Assembly (NCBI RefSeq): GCF_004005905.1
Contig: NZ_SACO01000005.1
Location: 1 to 64,000 of the forward strand
DNA from: Novosphingobium umbonatum
GTDB lineage: Bacteria; Pseudomonadota; Alphaproteobacteria; Sphingomonadales; Sphingomonadaceae
Reading direction: 5' to 3'
DNA length: 64,000 nt
The translations under genes and the position numbers were made by a program. The notes beneath the pieces were generated by a model, which saw only the letters and a list, made by a program, of their open reading frames with translations, was not told the origin of the DNA and searched no databases. Positions 17,460 to 25,578 of this stretch are shown here, one piece after another (the stretch's first letter is position 1; the number at the start of each line of letters is the position of its first letter).

Positions 17460-19031
17460 ATGCAACACGATCCCAAGGGTGATGGTGGCCGCAAGTCTGC
17501 TGGGCTTGGCGCGGCCGGACTTAGACAGCTTCGCATCAGTTTGGCGACCTGTGTGGCGCTGGGGCTGGCGGGCACGGCGCAGGCGGCGGATAAGCATGGG
17601 GCCAAGACGGCGCCGGTGGGCCATTTCGTGAAAGCCGCTGCTGTCAAGCAAAGCCCCGTATTGAGCGCTGCCGAACAGGCCGTTGCCAAGCAACCGCGTG
17701 ATGCGGGGGCAAGGGCTGCCTTGGGCCGGATCTATTTGCGTGAAGGGCGTTTCCTGTCTGCCGCTACCGCTCTGGGCGATGCGGTCAGCTTGGGCGATAC
17801 GGGCAACCGCACTCTGCTGGCTCTGGCCTTGGCGCAGGTTGGCAGCGGGCAGGATGGTGCCGCCCTGATGACGCTGGAACAGGGCAAGGGCAGCATTCCG
17901 GTGGTCGATCTGGGGCTTGCTCTGGCTTTGGCGGGCGAGCCCGAAAAGGGCGCCGCGCTGTTGGCCGATGCGGTAAAGGCGGGTGATGGCTCGGAAAAGC
18001 TGCGCGCCAATCTGGCCTATGCCTATGCTCTGGCGGGCGATTGGGCACAGGCCCGCAATCTGATTTCCACCGATCTGCCCGCAGACCGTGTCGATGCACG
18101 CATGACCGAATGGGCGGCCAAGGCCAAGCCCGAAGCCTCGCGCGAGCGGGTGGCCAGCCTGTTGGGCGTGGCGATCAAGTCGGATACCGGCCTGCCCGCG
18201 CGATTGGCGCTGGCGCCGGCCCCAGCCCCAGTGCAGGCCAAGGTGGATAGCCCCGTCATGGCAGCGGCGGCGGAAACGGCGGTGCCGACGCCCGTGCTGG
18301 CGGCCAATAGCGCTGAGTCGTCCGAACTGGCGCCCACGGTGCCCGCCCCGGTGGCCAGCAGCGCCAATGTTGAAAATTTCCGCGTTATCACCGCCAGCAT
18401 GACGCCGGTTTCACCCGCGCCGGACATGGCCGCACCTGCGGTTGATCCCAAGCCGGTGGCGGCGAAACTGGCCGATAAAACCAAAGCCAAGGCCAAGCCC
18501 GCCAAGGCGCAAACCAAATCGCCCGACGCTCAAATGGCGCAGGCTGAGCCTGCCGCCAAACCGGCTCCCAAGGTCCTGCGCAGCGGCAATCATATGGTGC
18601 AATTGGGCGCATTCCTGAGCGAACAGAACGCCCAGCGTGCCCGTGATGCCGCCGTGGCGCGGGACAAGGGGCTGGAAGGGCGCATCTCGATCGCCAAGGC
18701 CACGGTCAATGGCCGCGATTTCTGGCGCGTGACGGTGGCCGGTCTGGATGCCGCTTCGGCGGCGGGCAAATGCGAGGCGATCCGTAAGGCAGGGGGCGCT
18801 TGCTTTGCCCGCGCCAATCTGCCCGCAGCCGTGGGCGTGCCGACCATTCACACCGCTGTTCTGGCGCCCAAGATCACAACGCCTGCCAAGGCGGTGGCCA
18901 AGGCGGCGGTTCAAGCCAAGCCTGCCGACAAACCCAAGCAGGTGGCGGCTGCCAGCCCTGCACCCAAGGAAAATATCTCGCCGCGTTCGATGGCGCTGGC
19001 CATGGCGGTCAAGGCCCGCCTCGCGCATTAA
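17460..19031 (+). CDS. Exported TPR-repeat protein with C-terminal SPOR domain
   Basis: 523 residues. The N-terminus has a hydrophobic signal segment (about 25-43, CVALGLAGTAQA). Tetratricopeptide-like repeats run from about 60 to 215 ('ARAALGRIYLREGRFLSAATALGDAVSLGD'). An Ala/Pro/Lys linker follows, and the SPOR domain (about 375-450) begins 'NHMVQLGAFLSEQNAQRARDAA'. Two small Cys-containing loops (KCEAIRKAGGACF) sit near its end. It is probably periplasmic and septum-localised. Its architecture mirrors the divergent neighbour, suggesting the pair work in the same cell-envelope process. Confidence 0.8.
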   Translation: MQHDPKGDGGRKSAGLGAAGLRQLRISLATCVALGLAGTAQAADKHGAKTAPVGHFVKAAAVKQSPVLSAAEQAVAKQPRDAGARAALGRIYLREGRFLSAATALGDAVSLGDTGNRTLLALALAQVGSGQDGAALMTLEQGKGSIPVVDLGLALALAGEPEKGAALLADAVKAGDGSEKLRANLAYAYALAGDWAQARNLISTDLPADRVDARMTEWAAKAKPEASRERVASLLGVAIKSDTGLPARLALAPAPAPVQAKVDSPVMAAAAETAVPTPVLAANSAESSELAPTVPAPVASSANVENFRVITASMTPVSPAPDMAAPAVDPKPVAAKLADKTKAKAKPAKAQTKSPDAQMAQAEPAAKPAPKVLRSGNHMVQLGAFLSEQNAQRARDAAVARDKGLEGRISIAKATVNGRDFWRVTVAGLDAASAAGKCEAIRKAGGACFARANLPAAVGVPTIHTAVLAPKITTPAKAVAKAAVQAKPADKPKQVAAASPAPKENISPRSMALAMAVKARLAH

Positions 19032-19080
19032 ACCTATCCGCCATGGCAGGTGCCATTCGTGATGGCAGTTGGCGGTATCA

Positions 19081-19111
19081 GGCCGCCGGAAGAGGGACCC
19101 TTCCGGCGGCC
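19081..19111 (+). terminator. Strong hairpin after the TPR-SPOR gene
   Basis: GGCCGCCGGAAG (19081-19092) is a perfect inverted repeat of CTTCCGGCGGCC (19100-19111). No clean T run follows, so termination is likely but not certain. Confidence 0.6.
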
Positions 19112-19165
19112 TGCTTGCGTCTGCCTTGCTTGCGTATGGTGCCCATTGCTGATAGGCGCTTGATG

Positions 19166-19594
19166 GTCAGGGGGCGGGGCAGCCGCGTCAGGGGTAACCC
19201 TGCCGAGGAAAGTCCGGGCTCCACGAAACAAGGGTGGCGGGTAACGCCCGCCGGGGGGGAGGCGTAAGCTGACCCTCAAGGGAAAGTGCAACAGAGAGCA
19301 AACCGCCGATGGGCCTTTCGGGGTCACAGGTAAGGGTGAAAGGTTGCGGTAAGAGCGCAACGCGGGGCTGGTAACAGCACCGGCACGGCAAACCCCACCC
19401 GGAGCAAGACCGAATAGGGGCCATACGCCTTGCAAAAGGCACGCGTGTTTCGCGCCAATGGCCCGGGTTGGTTGCTAGAGCGCGCATAGCAATATGCCGC
19501 CAAGAGGAATGGCTGCCGCTGGCCGCCGCGTCGTTTACGATACGTTCGTTGATACGGGCGGCCTTCACAGAACCCGGCTTACAAGCCCCCTGAC
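19166..19594 (+). ncRNA. rnpB: RNase P RNA, bacterial class A
   Basis: The conserved regions are present: GAGGAAAGTCCGGGCTCC near 19203 (CR-I), GCAACAGAGAGCAAACCGCC near 19288, GGTAAGGGTGAAAGG near 19330, the central 'GAGCAAGACCGAATAGGG' near 19402, and CAGAACCCGGCTTAC near the 3' end (CR-V). GTCAGGGGGC at 19166-19175 pairs perfectly with GCCCCCTGAC at 19585-19594, forming helix P1 and fixing both ends within a few bases. The RNA is the catalytic part of RNase P, which trims tRNA 5' ends. Confidence 0.96.
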
Positions 19595-19631
19595 ATTTTG
19601 ATAGCTTCCTCCTTTGTGGGGAGGAGGGCCT

Positions 19632-20135
19632 ATGCGTTGGTTCATTGCGATTGCTTTGGTGGCGATGCCAGTTGCGTTGCCAGTTGCGGTGCAGGCAAGG
19701 GAACCAACCGGCGCGCGGGCGTTTATGGAGCGAGTTATTCGCTATGCTTTGCGTGATGATAGTGATCCTGATGCTCGCTCCTATCGGTCATTTTTTGCGG
19801 AACGGCTGGATCGGGCGATGATGTTGGATCGTCATGCGCCGGAGCAGGAAATAGGTTTTCTTGAGGCTGAAGTTATTTGCGGCTGTCAGGATAACGAAGG
19901 GTTGGTGATGAGTGTCGTGTCGGTGAACGGCGATGCCGATCATGCCAAGGTGAAGGTGTTGCGGCGCTGGAATTCCAAAGGGCGTGGTTTTGCGACGTTT
20001 AGTTTGGCGCGGGAGCACGGTTTCTGGAAAATCGCAGATATTGCCGAAATGCATACACCCTCACTGCAAGCCGGCCTCGATCAAGCGAATGCCAAACTTT
20101 TGAAAGAGCGGGAGAAAGTCAAAGGGCGGTATTAG
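19632..20135 (+). CDS. Small exported protein, possibly DUF3828/NTF2-like
   Basis: 167 residues from ATG 19632, preceded by a strong GGAGGAGGG site; an upstream in-frame start at 19614 lies before this site and is rejected. The signal peptide is about residues 1-23 (MRWFIAIALVAMPVALPVAVQA). The mature part has 'RVIRYALRDD...YRSFFAERLDRAMMLDR' and ends 'EHGFWKIADI', a layout seen in small periplasmic proteins with a cone-shaped alpha/beta fold; the DUF3828 assignment is tentative. Isolated gene between rnpB and infC. Confidence 0.6.
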   Translation: MRWFIAIALVAMPVALPVAVQAREPTGARAFMERVIRYALRDDSDPDARSYRSFFAERLDRAMMLDRHAPEQEIGFLEAEVICGCQDNEGLVMSVVSVNGDADHAKVKVLRRWNSKGRGFATFSLAREHGFWKIADIAEMHTPSLQAGLDQANAKLLKEREKVKGRY

Positions 20136-20211
20136 AGTGTTAGACGACCCTTTCGCCGGAAGAGGTCATGGGAGCGCGAGGGGGGGAACACCCTCGCATC
20201 TAATCTGTTTT

Positions 20212-20253
20212 TGAAAACAAAAGGCGCCGGTCCCGCATGGGGGCCAGCGCCTC
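20212..20253 (-). terminator. Terminator of infC
   Basis: AGGCGC...GG.CCC pairs with GGG..CC.GCGCCT (20222-20253). On the minus strand it is followed by the T-rich run TTTTGTTTTC, as expected for infC, which ends at 20328. Confidence 0.65.
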
Positions 20254-20327
20254 TTCGTAGATCTCTCCCCGGGCCGGTGACATCACAGGCCTATTTGGAG
20301 TCGGGGCGAGGTCTATTCTGTATAAGC

Positions 20328-20870
20328 TTATTTCGGCGAGATGACCATCAGCATCTGACGGCCTTCCATGCGTGGATAGGCTTCTACCTTGCCCACTTCG
20401 GCAATGTCTTCCTGCACGCGGCGCAGCAGGTTCATGCCCAGCTGCTGGTGCGAAAGTTCACGACCGCGGAAACGCAGCGTCACCTTCACCTTGTCGCCTT
20501 CGCCAATGAACCGCGCCATCGCCTTCATCTTCGTCTCATAATCATGATCGTCGATGTTGGGACGCATTTTGATCTCCTTGATCTCCTGCGTCTTCTGGGT
20601 CTTGCGGGCCAGATTGGCCTTCTTCTGCGCCTCGTAGCGGAACTTGCCCACGTCGAGGAACTTGCAGACTGGCGGATCGGCGTTGGGGGATACTTCCACC
20701 AGATCAAGGCCGGCTTCGTAGGCCTGTTCAATCGCCTCGCGCGTGTAGAGAATGCCGAGGTTTTCGCCCTCGTCATCGATCACGCGCACCTTGGGCACGG
20801 TGATCATTTCGTTATAGCGGGGCCCGCTTTTCACGGGGGGCGCCATCATGCGCCGGGGAGGGGGAGCTAT
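20328..20870 (-). CDS. infC: Translation initiation factor IF-3, apparent AUA start
   Basis: About 180 residues; the conservative ATG start at 20849 would give 173. The protein is complete: N-domain '[52 protein letters not shown]', basic linker '[14 protein letters not shown]' and C-domain '[15 protein letters not shown]...[10 protein letters not shown]'. IF-3 binds the 30S subunit and rejects wrong start codons and tRNAs. The ATG codons at 20849 and 20846 have no ribosome site at normal distance, whereas an in-frame ATA at 20870 sits 8 bases after AGGAG. Since infC of E. coli starts at AUU for autoregulation, an AUA start here is plausible. Confidence 0.9.
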   Translation of the reverse strand: MAPPPRRMMAPPVKSGPRYNEMITVPKVRVIDDEGENLGILYTREAIEQAYEAGLDLVEVSPNADPPVCKFLDVGKFRYEAQKKANLARKTQKTQEIKEIKMRPNIDDHDYETKMKAMARFIGEGDKVKVTLRFRGRELSHQQLGMNLLRRVQEDIAEVGKVEAYPRMEGRQMLMVISPK

Positions 20871-20883
20871 AGTCGTGTCTCCT
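20868..20883 (-). promoter_or_regulatory. Ribosome-binding site and ATA start codon of infC
   Basis: On the minus strand AGGAG (20883-20879) is followed after 8 bases by ATA (20870-20868), in frame with IF-3. The next ATG is about 29 bases from AGGAG, too far for efficient initiation. IF-3 discriminates against such non-canonical starts, so this would act as a negative feedback switch. Inferred from spacing. Confidence 0.6.
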
Positions 20884-20963
20884 GAGGTTTAACTTGGGCC
20901 AGCCTTTAGATCGAATCAGGCATGTCTGGAAAGGGCAATCTCACTCCCTATGCGTCGATTTCG

Positions 20964-21650
20964 TTAATTTGGTGCCGGTAAGACGCGAATCTGCACCGCT
21001 TTATCGCGGGTGGGCACGATGGCATCGATTGTCGCCGCCGGTTGCAGCGCTTTTATCAGCGCCGGATCGCTCGCATCCATGCCTCCGGTCAGCGTGCCAA
21101 AGGCGGGCAGGATCATCCGCGAATCGCCCCGCAGCGCGCAGGGGCGGGCGATCATCCGGCCCTTTATGCGGATGCGCAGCTTGGGATGGTAATGGCCCGA
21201 CAACTCCGGCCCTGTCGCCAAGGGATCGACCTCATGGCGCAGGGCGATGCCGTGGCAATGCAATTCCTCCACCACGGTTCCCGGCACGCCGGTCAGCGCC
21301 GCATCATGGTTGCCGATGATCCACACCAGATCCACCCGCCGCGCCAGTTCATTCAGCAGGCCCAGCGCATGGGGCTCCATTCTCTCCGGCCCATGGTCAT
21401 CGTGGAAATTGTCGCCCAAGCATAGCACTCGCCGCGCCCCGTTTGCCTCCACCGCGCCCAGCAATCGCTCCAAAGTCTCGCGGCTGTCATAGGGAGGCAG
21501 CATCTGGCCGCTTTGCGCAAACCAACTGGCCTTTTCCAGATGCAGGTCGGCGACCACCACCGCCTGTTCAGCAGGCCAGAACAGCGCGCGGCTTTCGGAA
21601 ATCCGCCATTCATGACCGGCAAAGGCAAAGGGATGAAAGCGCTGCTGCAT
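20964..21650 (-). CDS. pdeM: Ligase-associated DNA damage response endonuclease PdeM (metallophosphoesterase)
   Basis: 228 residues from ATG 21650 (MQQRFHPFAFAGHEW). Calcineurin-like phosphoesterase motifs are present in order: 'VVADLHLEKASWFAQ' (D-x-H), 'CLGDNFHDDHG' (GD), 'WIIGNHDAAL' (GNHD) and 'LSGHYHPKLRI' (GHxH). PdeM proteins are often encoded with the Lhr-type helicase and ATP-dependent ligase LigD/LigB group for DNA repair; here those partners are not next to it. It is divergent from hemF with a 72-base gap. The reading frame extends far upstream, but that part is antisense to hemF and is not coding. Confidence 0.88.
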   Translation of the reverse strand: MQQRFHPFAFAGHEWRISESRALFWPAEQAVVVADLHLEKASWFAQSGQMLPPYDSRETLERLLGAVEANGARRVLCLGDNFHDDHGPERMEPHALGLLNELARRVDLVWIIGNHDAALTGVPGTVVEELHCHGIALRHEVDPLATGPELSGHYHPKLRIRIKGRMIARPCALRGDSRMILPAFGTLTGGMDASDPALIKALQPAATIDAIVPTRDKAVQIRVLPAPN

Positions 21651-21722
21651 GGATGCCCCTTGCCCAGCCAGACTTGCGGTGGCAAGCGTTCGCGCGATTG
21701 ATCCTTGCGCATAGAGGCTGAT

Positions 21723-22583
21723 GTGACCGACTGGACTCCCTATACCACCCGCGCCCGCACCTGGTTTGAAGCCCTGCGCGATGCCATCTGTGCCGAGTTT
21801 GAAGCGATTGAGCGCGAGGCCGGATCGGAGGCCAACTTTGCCTATACGCCATGGACCCGCGATGCCGTGGCGGGCGAGGCGGACACCGGAGGCGGTGTGC
21901 AGGGGCTGATGAAGGGCCGCGTGTTTGAAAAGGTGGGGGTGAATGTCTCCACCGTGCATGGTGCCTTCAGCCCGCAATTTGCCGCCAGCATCAACGGCGC
22001 CAGCGTAGAGCAGCCCCAATTTACCGCCACCGGCATCAGCCTTGTGGCGCATATGGCCAATCCGCATGTGCCCGCCGTGCATATGAACACGCGTTTTCTC
22101 ACCACCACCAAGGCGTGGTTTGGCGGCGGGGCCGATTTGAACCCGCCTTTGCCCTATGATGAGGATACCGCCGATTTCCACGCCGCCTTCAAGGCCACCT
22201 GTGACGCGCATGGCGGCGATTATTATGAACGCTTCAAGGCCTGGGCGGATGACTATTTCTACATCCCCCATCGCAAGGTGCATCGCGGCGTGGGCGGCAT
22301 TTTCTATGACCATCTCGAATGCGCTGACGATGCGGCATGGGAGGCCAATTTCGCCTTTACCAAAGCGGTGGGTGAGACTTTCCTGCGCATATTCCCGCTG
22401 CTGGTGCGCCGCCGGATGGGCTTGGAATTTACGCCCGCGCAAAAGCAGCAGCAATTGGAATGGCGCGGCCGCTATGCCGAGTTCAACCTTGTTTATGACC
22501 GCGGCACTCTGTTCGGCCTGAAAACCGGCGGCAATATTGATGCGATCCTGATGAGCCTGCCTCCCGAAGCAGTGTGGAGCTAA
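21723..22583 (+). CDS. hemF: Aerobic coproporphyrinogen III oxidase
   Basis: 286 residues from GTG 21723, which lies just after AGAGG; a TTG at 21705 has no site. The protein shows the HemF hallmarks: 'GGGVQGLMKGRVFEKVGVNVS', 'FTATGISLVAHMANPHVPAVHMN', 'WFGGGADLNP', 'YFYIPHRKVHRGVGGIFYD' and 'FNLVYDRGTLFGLKTGGNIDAILMSLPP'. It catalyses oxygen-dependent decarboxylation of coproporphyrinogen III to protoporphyrinogen IX in haem synthesis, in the cytoplasm. The genes on either side (pdeM, sodC) are not haem genes. Confidence 0.96.
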   Translation: MTDWTPYTTRARTWFEALRDAICAEFEAIEREAGSEANFAYTPWTRDAVAGEADTGGGVQGLMKGRVFEKVGVNVSTVHGAFSPQFAASINGASVEQPQFTATGISLVAHMANPHVPAVHMNTRFLTTTKAWFGGGADLNPPLPYDEDTADFHAAFKATCDAHGGDYYERFKAWADDYFYIPHRKVHRGVGGIFYDHLECADDAAWEANFAFTKAVGETFLRIFPLLVRRRMGLEFTPAQKQQQLEWRGRYAEFNLVYDRGTLFGLKTGGNIDAILMSLPPEAVWS

Positions 22584-22626
22584 TCGGCTTCTCGTGGGTT
22601 TTTGGGGTAAAGCGGGAGATGGCGTG

Positions 22627-23163
22627 ATGGGTAAGTGGTTGGTTCTGGCCGTGGCGGCAGGTTTGGTGGCGGTTCCGGCTATGGCCAAGGTGCCGGTGGC
22701 GAAAAAGGCGCTTGCTCCTTTGGCTGTGGCGGCTGTGCTGAAAGGTGATGCGGGGCCCGCTGGCGTGGCTTCGCTGGTGAAGGGCAAGGATGGCGTGGCG
22801 CTGAAACTGGCGCTGACCGGCCTTCCTGCTGGCGCGCACGCGGTGCATCTGCATACGCGCGGTGTGTGCGAGGTTCCGGCTTTCACCTCGGCGGGTGGGC
22901 ATCTGAACCCGGCTGGCCATCAACATGGGCGCGACAATCCGATGGGCGCGCATATGGGCGATTTGCCCAACATCACCGTGGGTGCCGATGGCAAGGCCGA
23001 TGTGACGCTGCCCTTGCCCTTTGCCGAGGCCGAATTGCTGAACGCCATGTTTGACAAGGATGGTGCGGCGGTGGTGGTCCATGCTGCGCCCGATGATTAC
23101 AAAAGCGATCCCACCGGCAATGCAGGCGGGCGGATCGCTTGCGGGGTGTGGATGCGGGGATAA
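22627..23163 (+). CDS. sodC: Cu/Zn superoxide dismutase
   Basis: 178 residues from ATG 22627, after GGGAG. Signal peptide about 1-20 (GKWLVLAVAAGLVAVPAMA). Copper and zinc ligands are visible: the HxH pair in 'HAVHLHTRG', H in 'GGHLNP', 'GHQHGRDNPMGAHMGDLPN' and H in 'VVVHAAPDD'. The disulfide pair is Cys in 'GVCEVPAF' and Cys in 'RIACGVW'. It detoxifies superoxide in the periplasm. It directly follows hemF and may be read from the same transcript (43 bases between stop and start). Confidence 0.93.
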   Translation: MGKWLVLAVAAGLVAVPAMAKVPVAKKALAPLAVAAVLKGDAGPAGVASLVKGKDGVALKLALTGLPAGAHAVHLHTRGVCEVPAFTSAGGHLNPAGHQHGRDNPMGAHMGDLPNITVGADGKADVTLPLPFAEAELLNAMFDKDGAAVVVHAAPDDYKSDPTGNAGGRIACGVWMRG

Positions 23164-23254
23164 TGCCGGTGCGGGGGGATAATGCCTCCCGCATCACACA
23201 AATCGCCCTTTCCCCCTTGCCCTATGCGCCCTACCCCTCCACAATCGCGAAACG

Positions 23255-25348
23255 ATGTTGCGCCAATATGAACTTGTCGAGCGGGTAAAATCTTACGCTC
23301 CCGATGCGGATGAGCAGATGCTCAACCGCGCCTATGTCTACACTGTGCAAAAGCATGGCACGCAGAAACGCGCCAGTGGGGATCCTTACTTCAGCCATCC
23401 GGTGGAAGTGGCGGGCCTGATGACCGAACTGAAGCTCGATCAGGATACGATCATCACCGCGCTGCTGCATGATACGGTGGAAGACACGCTGGCCACGATT
23501 GAGGAGGTCGAGCGCCTGTTTGGCCCCGCCGTGGCGCGTATGGTCGATGGCGTGACCAAGCTGTCCAAGATCGAGGCGATGAGCGAGAAGGAACGCGCGG
23601 CGGAGAACCTGCGCAAATTCCTGCTGGCCATGTCCGAAGACCTGCGCGTGCTGTTGGTGAAGCTGGCCGACCGGCTGCACAATATGCGCACGCTGCATTA
23701 TATCAAAAGCGAGGACAAGCGCCGCCGCATCGCCAAGGAAACTATGGAGATCTATGCTCCCTTGGCCGAGCGCGTGGGCATGTATGAATATATGCGCGAG
23801 ATGCAATTGCTGGCGTTTCAGCAATTGGAGCCGGAGGCCTATGCCACGATCACCGGCCGTCTGGCGCAGATCCGCAATCAGGATAATGGGCAGGTTGACG
23901 CGATTGCTTTGGCGATCAGTCAGGCCTTGGCCGAGCAGGGCATGCAGGTGAAAGTATGGGGGCGCGAAAAGCACCCCTATTCCATCTGGCGCAAAATGGC
24001 CGAGCGCCATGTGCATTTTGACCAGATCACCGACATCATGGCCTTCCGCGTTCTGGTGGATAAGGTGGAGGATTGTTACCGCACCATCGGCGTGCTGCAC
24101 ACCACGTGGCAGGCGCTGCCGGGCAAGTTCAAGGACTATATTTCCACGCCCAAGGCCAATGGTTATCAGTCTTTGCACACCACGCTGATCTATGAAAACT
24201 CCATGCGGATGGAGGTGCAGACCCGCACATGGGACATGCATCAGACCAATGAATATGGCCTTGCCGCGCATTGGAGTTACAAGCAGGGCGGGGTCTTGCC
24301 TGACGGGCAAGTAGGCTGGCTGCGCGATCTGCTCGAAGTGGTCGATGCCAGCCATGACGCCGAGGAATTGCTCGAAAACACCAAGATGGCGATTTATCAG
24401 GATCGCATCTTTGCCTTCACGCCCAAGGGTAAATTGTTCCAGCTGCCCAAGGGCGCCACGCCGATCGACTTTGCCTATACGGTGCATAGCGATCTGGGCA
24501 GCATGGCGGTGGGGGCCAAGATCAATGGCCGCCACATGCCTTTGCGCACGCCTTTGGGCAATGGCGATGTGGTGGAGATCATCAAGAGCCGCAATGCCAG
24601 CCCGCAATTGTCATGGCTGGGCTTTTGCGTGACCGGCAAGGCGCGCGCCGCCATCCGCCGTGCCGTGCGCCAGAAAGAACGCGCCGAACAGGCCGCGATT
24701 GGCCGCCAATTGTTCGAGGATATTATCACGCGCCTGCCCAGCAAAGTGGGCAAAAAGGCCACTGCCGAAGCGGTAAAGCGTCTGGGGCTGAAGAGCGAGG
24801 ACGAGTTGATGGCGGCCATCGGCACGGCCAAGCTGGACGACCGGCAGGTGATGGAAGCCTTGGTGCCCGGTTCGGCCAAGCATCTGCCCGAGGCGGAAAA
24901 CTGGCTGAAACAGGAACGCGCCATTTCGATCAAGGGGCTGACCGCGGGCATGGCGTTCCAGCTGGCATCTTGCTGTCACCCTGTGCCCGGTGACCGGATC
25001 GTGGGTGTGCGCAAGCCGGGCGTGGGCGTCGAGGTCCATTCCATCGCCTGCCACGCGCTGCTCGATGGCGAGGATAGCGACTGGCTGGACCTGAGCTGGG
25101 GTGAGACCACCACCGGCGCGGTGGGCCGTTTGCGCTGCGTTCTCTATAACCGCCCCGGTACACTGGCGGAGGTGACCGGCATTTTTGCTGCCAATATGGC
25201 CAATATTACCCAGCTGCAAAACACCAGCCGCGATGGCCTGTTCGGCACCTATGAGGTCGATCTGGAGGTGAGCGATCTGGCGCATTTGACGCGCATCGTT
25301 TCATCCCTGCGCGCCAGTGATGCGGTGGCGCAGGCGGATCGGTTGTAG
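23255..25348 (+). CDS. rsh: Bifunctional (p)ppGpp synthetase/hydrolase (RelA/SpoT family)
   Basis: 697 residues. The hydrolase HD domain is intact (His48 in 'YFSHP', His72-Asp73 in 'LLHDTVEDT', 'KLADRLHNMRTL'). The synthetase domain is also intact ('KVWGREKHPYSIWRKM', 'RVLVDKVEDCYRTIGVLH', 'KDYISTPKANGYQSLHT'), followed by TGS ('IFAFTPKGKLFQLPKGATPIDFAY'), a Cys-containing region ('ASCCHPVPGDRIVG') and a C-terminal ACT domain. Both activities are expected, as usual for the single Rsh enzyme of alphaproteobacteria. It sets the alarmone level in nutrient stress. Confidence 0.96.
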   Translation: MLRQYELVERVKSYAPDADEQMLNRAYVYTVQKHGTQKRASGDPYFSHPVEVAGLMTELKLDQDTIITALLHDTVEDTLATIEEVERLFGPAVARMVDGVTKLSKIEAMSEKERAAENLRKFLLAMSEDLRVLLVKLADRLHNMRTLHYIKSEDKRRRIAKETMEIYAPLAERVGMYEYMREMQLLAFQQLEPEAYATITGRLAQIRNQDNGQVDAIALAISQALAEQGMQVKVWGREKHPYSIWRKMAERHVHFDQITDIMAFRVLVDKVEDCYRTIGVLHTTWQALPGKFKDYISTPKANGYQSLHTTLIYENSMRMEVQTRTWDMHQTNEYGLAAHWSYKQGGVLPDGQVGWLRDLLEVVDASHDAEELLENTKMAIYQDRIFAFTPKGKLFQLPKGATPIDFAYTVHSDLGSMAVGAKINGRHMPLRTPLGNGDVVEIIKSRNASPQLSWLGFCVTGKARAAIRRAVRQKERAEQAAIGRQLFEDIITRLPSKVGKKATAEAVKRLGLKSEDELMAAIGTAKLDDRQVMEALVPGSAKHLPEAENWLKQERAISIKGLTAGMAFQLASCCHPVPGDRIVGVRKPGVGVEVHSIACHALLDGEDSDWLDLSWGETTTGAVGRLRCVLYNRPGTLAEVTGIFAANMANITQLQNTSRDGLFGTYEVDLEVSDLAHLTRIVSSLRASDAVAQADRL

Positions 25349-25360
25349 GGGGGGGGAGTG

Positions 25361-25576
25361 TGCCTCCGGCGGGCAAAGGGCGGGGGCCCTTTGTAAACCC
25401 GTTTATGGGCGCGTTTGTCCGCCAAGGATGCGTGGTGGATTGGGGTTTTTAAGGCCGCTGCGCGGCGGGGGTAATTCCGCGAAGCGGTTTATATTGCGGA
25501 AAGACAAAGCAGGCGGTTGTCCTCCCAACCAGTTTGGGGATTGCAAAGGGACGAGTCCCTTTGCCCGCCGGAGGCA
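25361..25576. repeat. Palindromic repeat element with 20-bp terminal inverted repeats (REP/MITE-like)
   Basis: A 216-base element between rsh and xdhC. Its ends are perfect inverted repeats of 20 bases (25361-25380 and 25557-25576, starting TGCCTCCGGCGGGC). Each end carries its own hairpin: CAAAGGG-6-CCCTTTG at 25374-25393 and GCAAAGGGAC-GA-GTCCCTTTGC at 25543-25564. The core has smaller CCGC/GCGG dyads and no open reading frame. The layout resembles REP pairs or a small non-autonomous transposon. No second copy was noticed in this window. Confidence 0.75.
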
Positions 25577-25578
25577 AC

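Noticed and set aside
21651..22886. Large N-terminal extension of PdeM over hemF
   Set aside because: The frame is open but antisense to hemF; the protein start fits ATG 21650.
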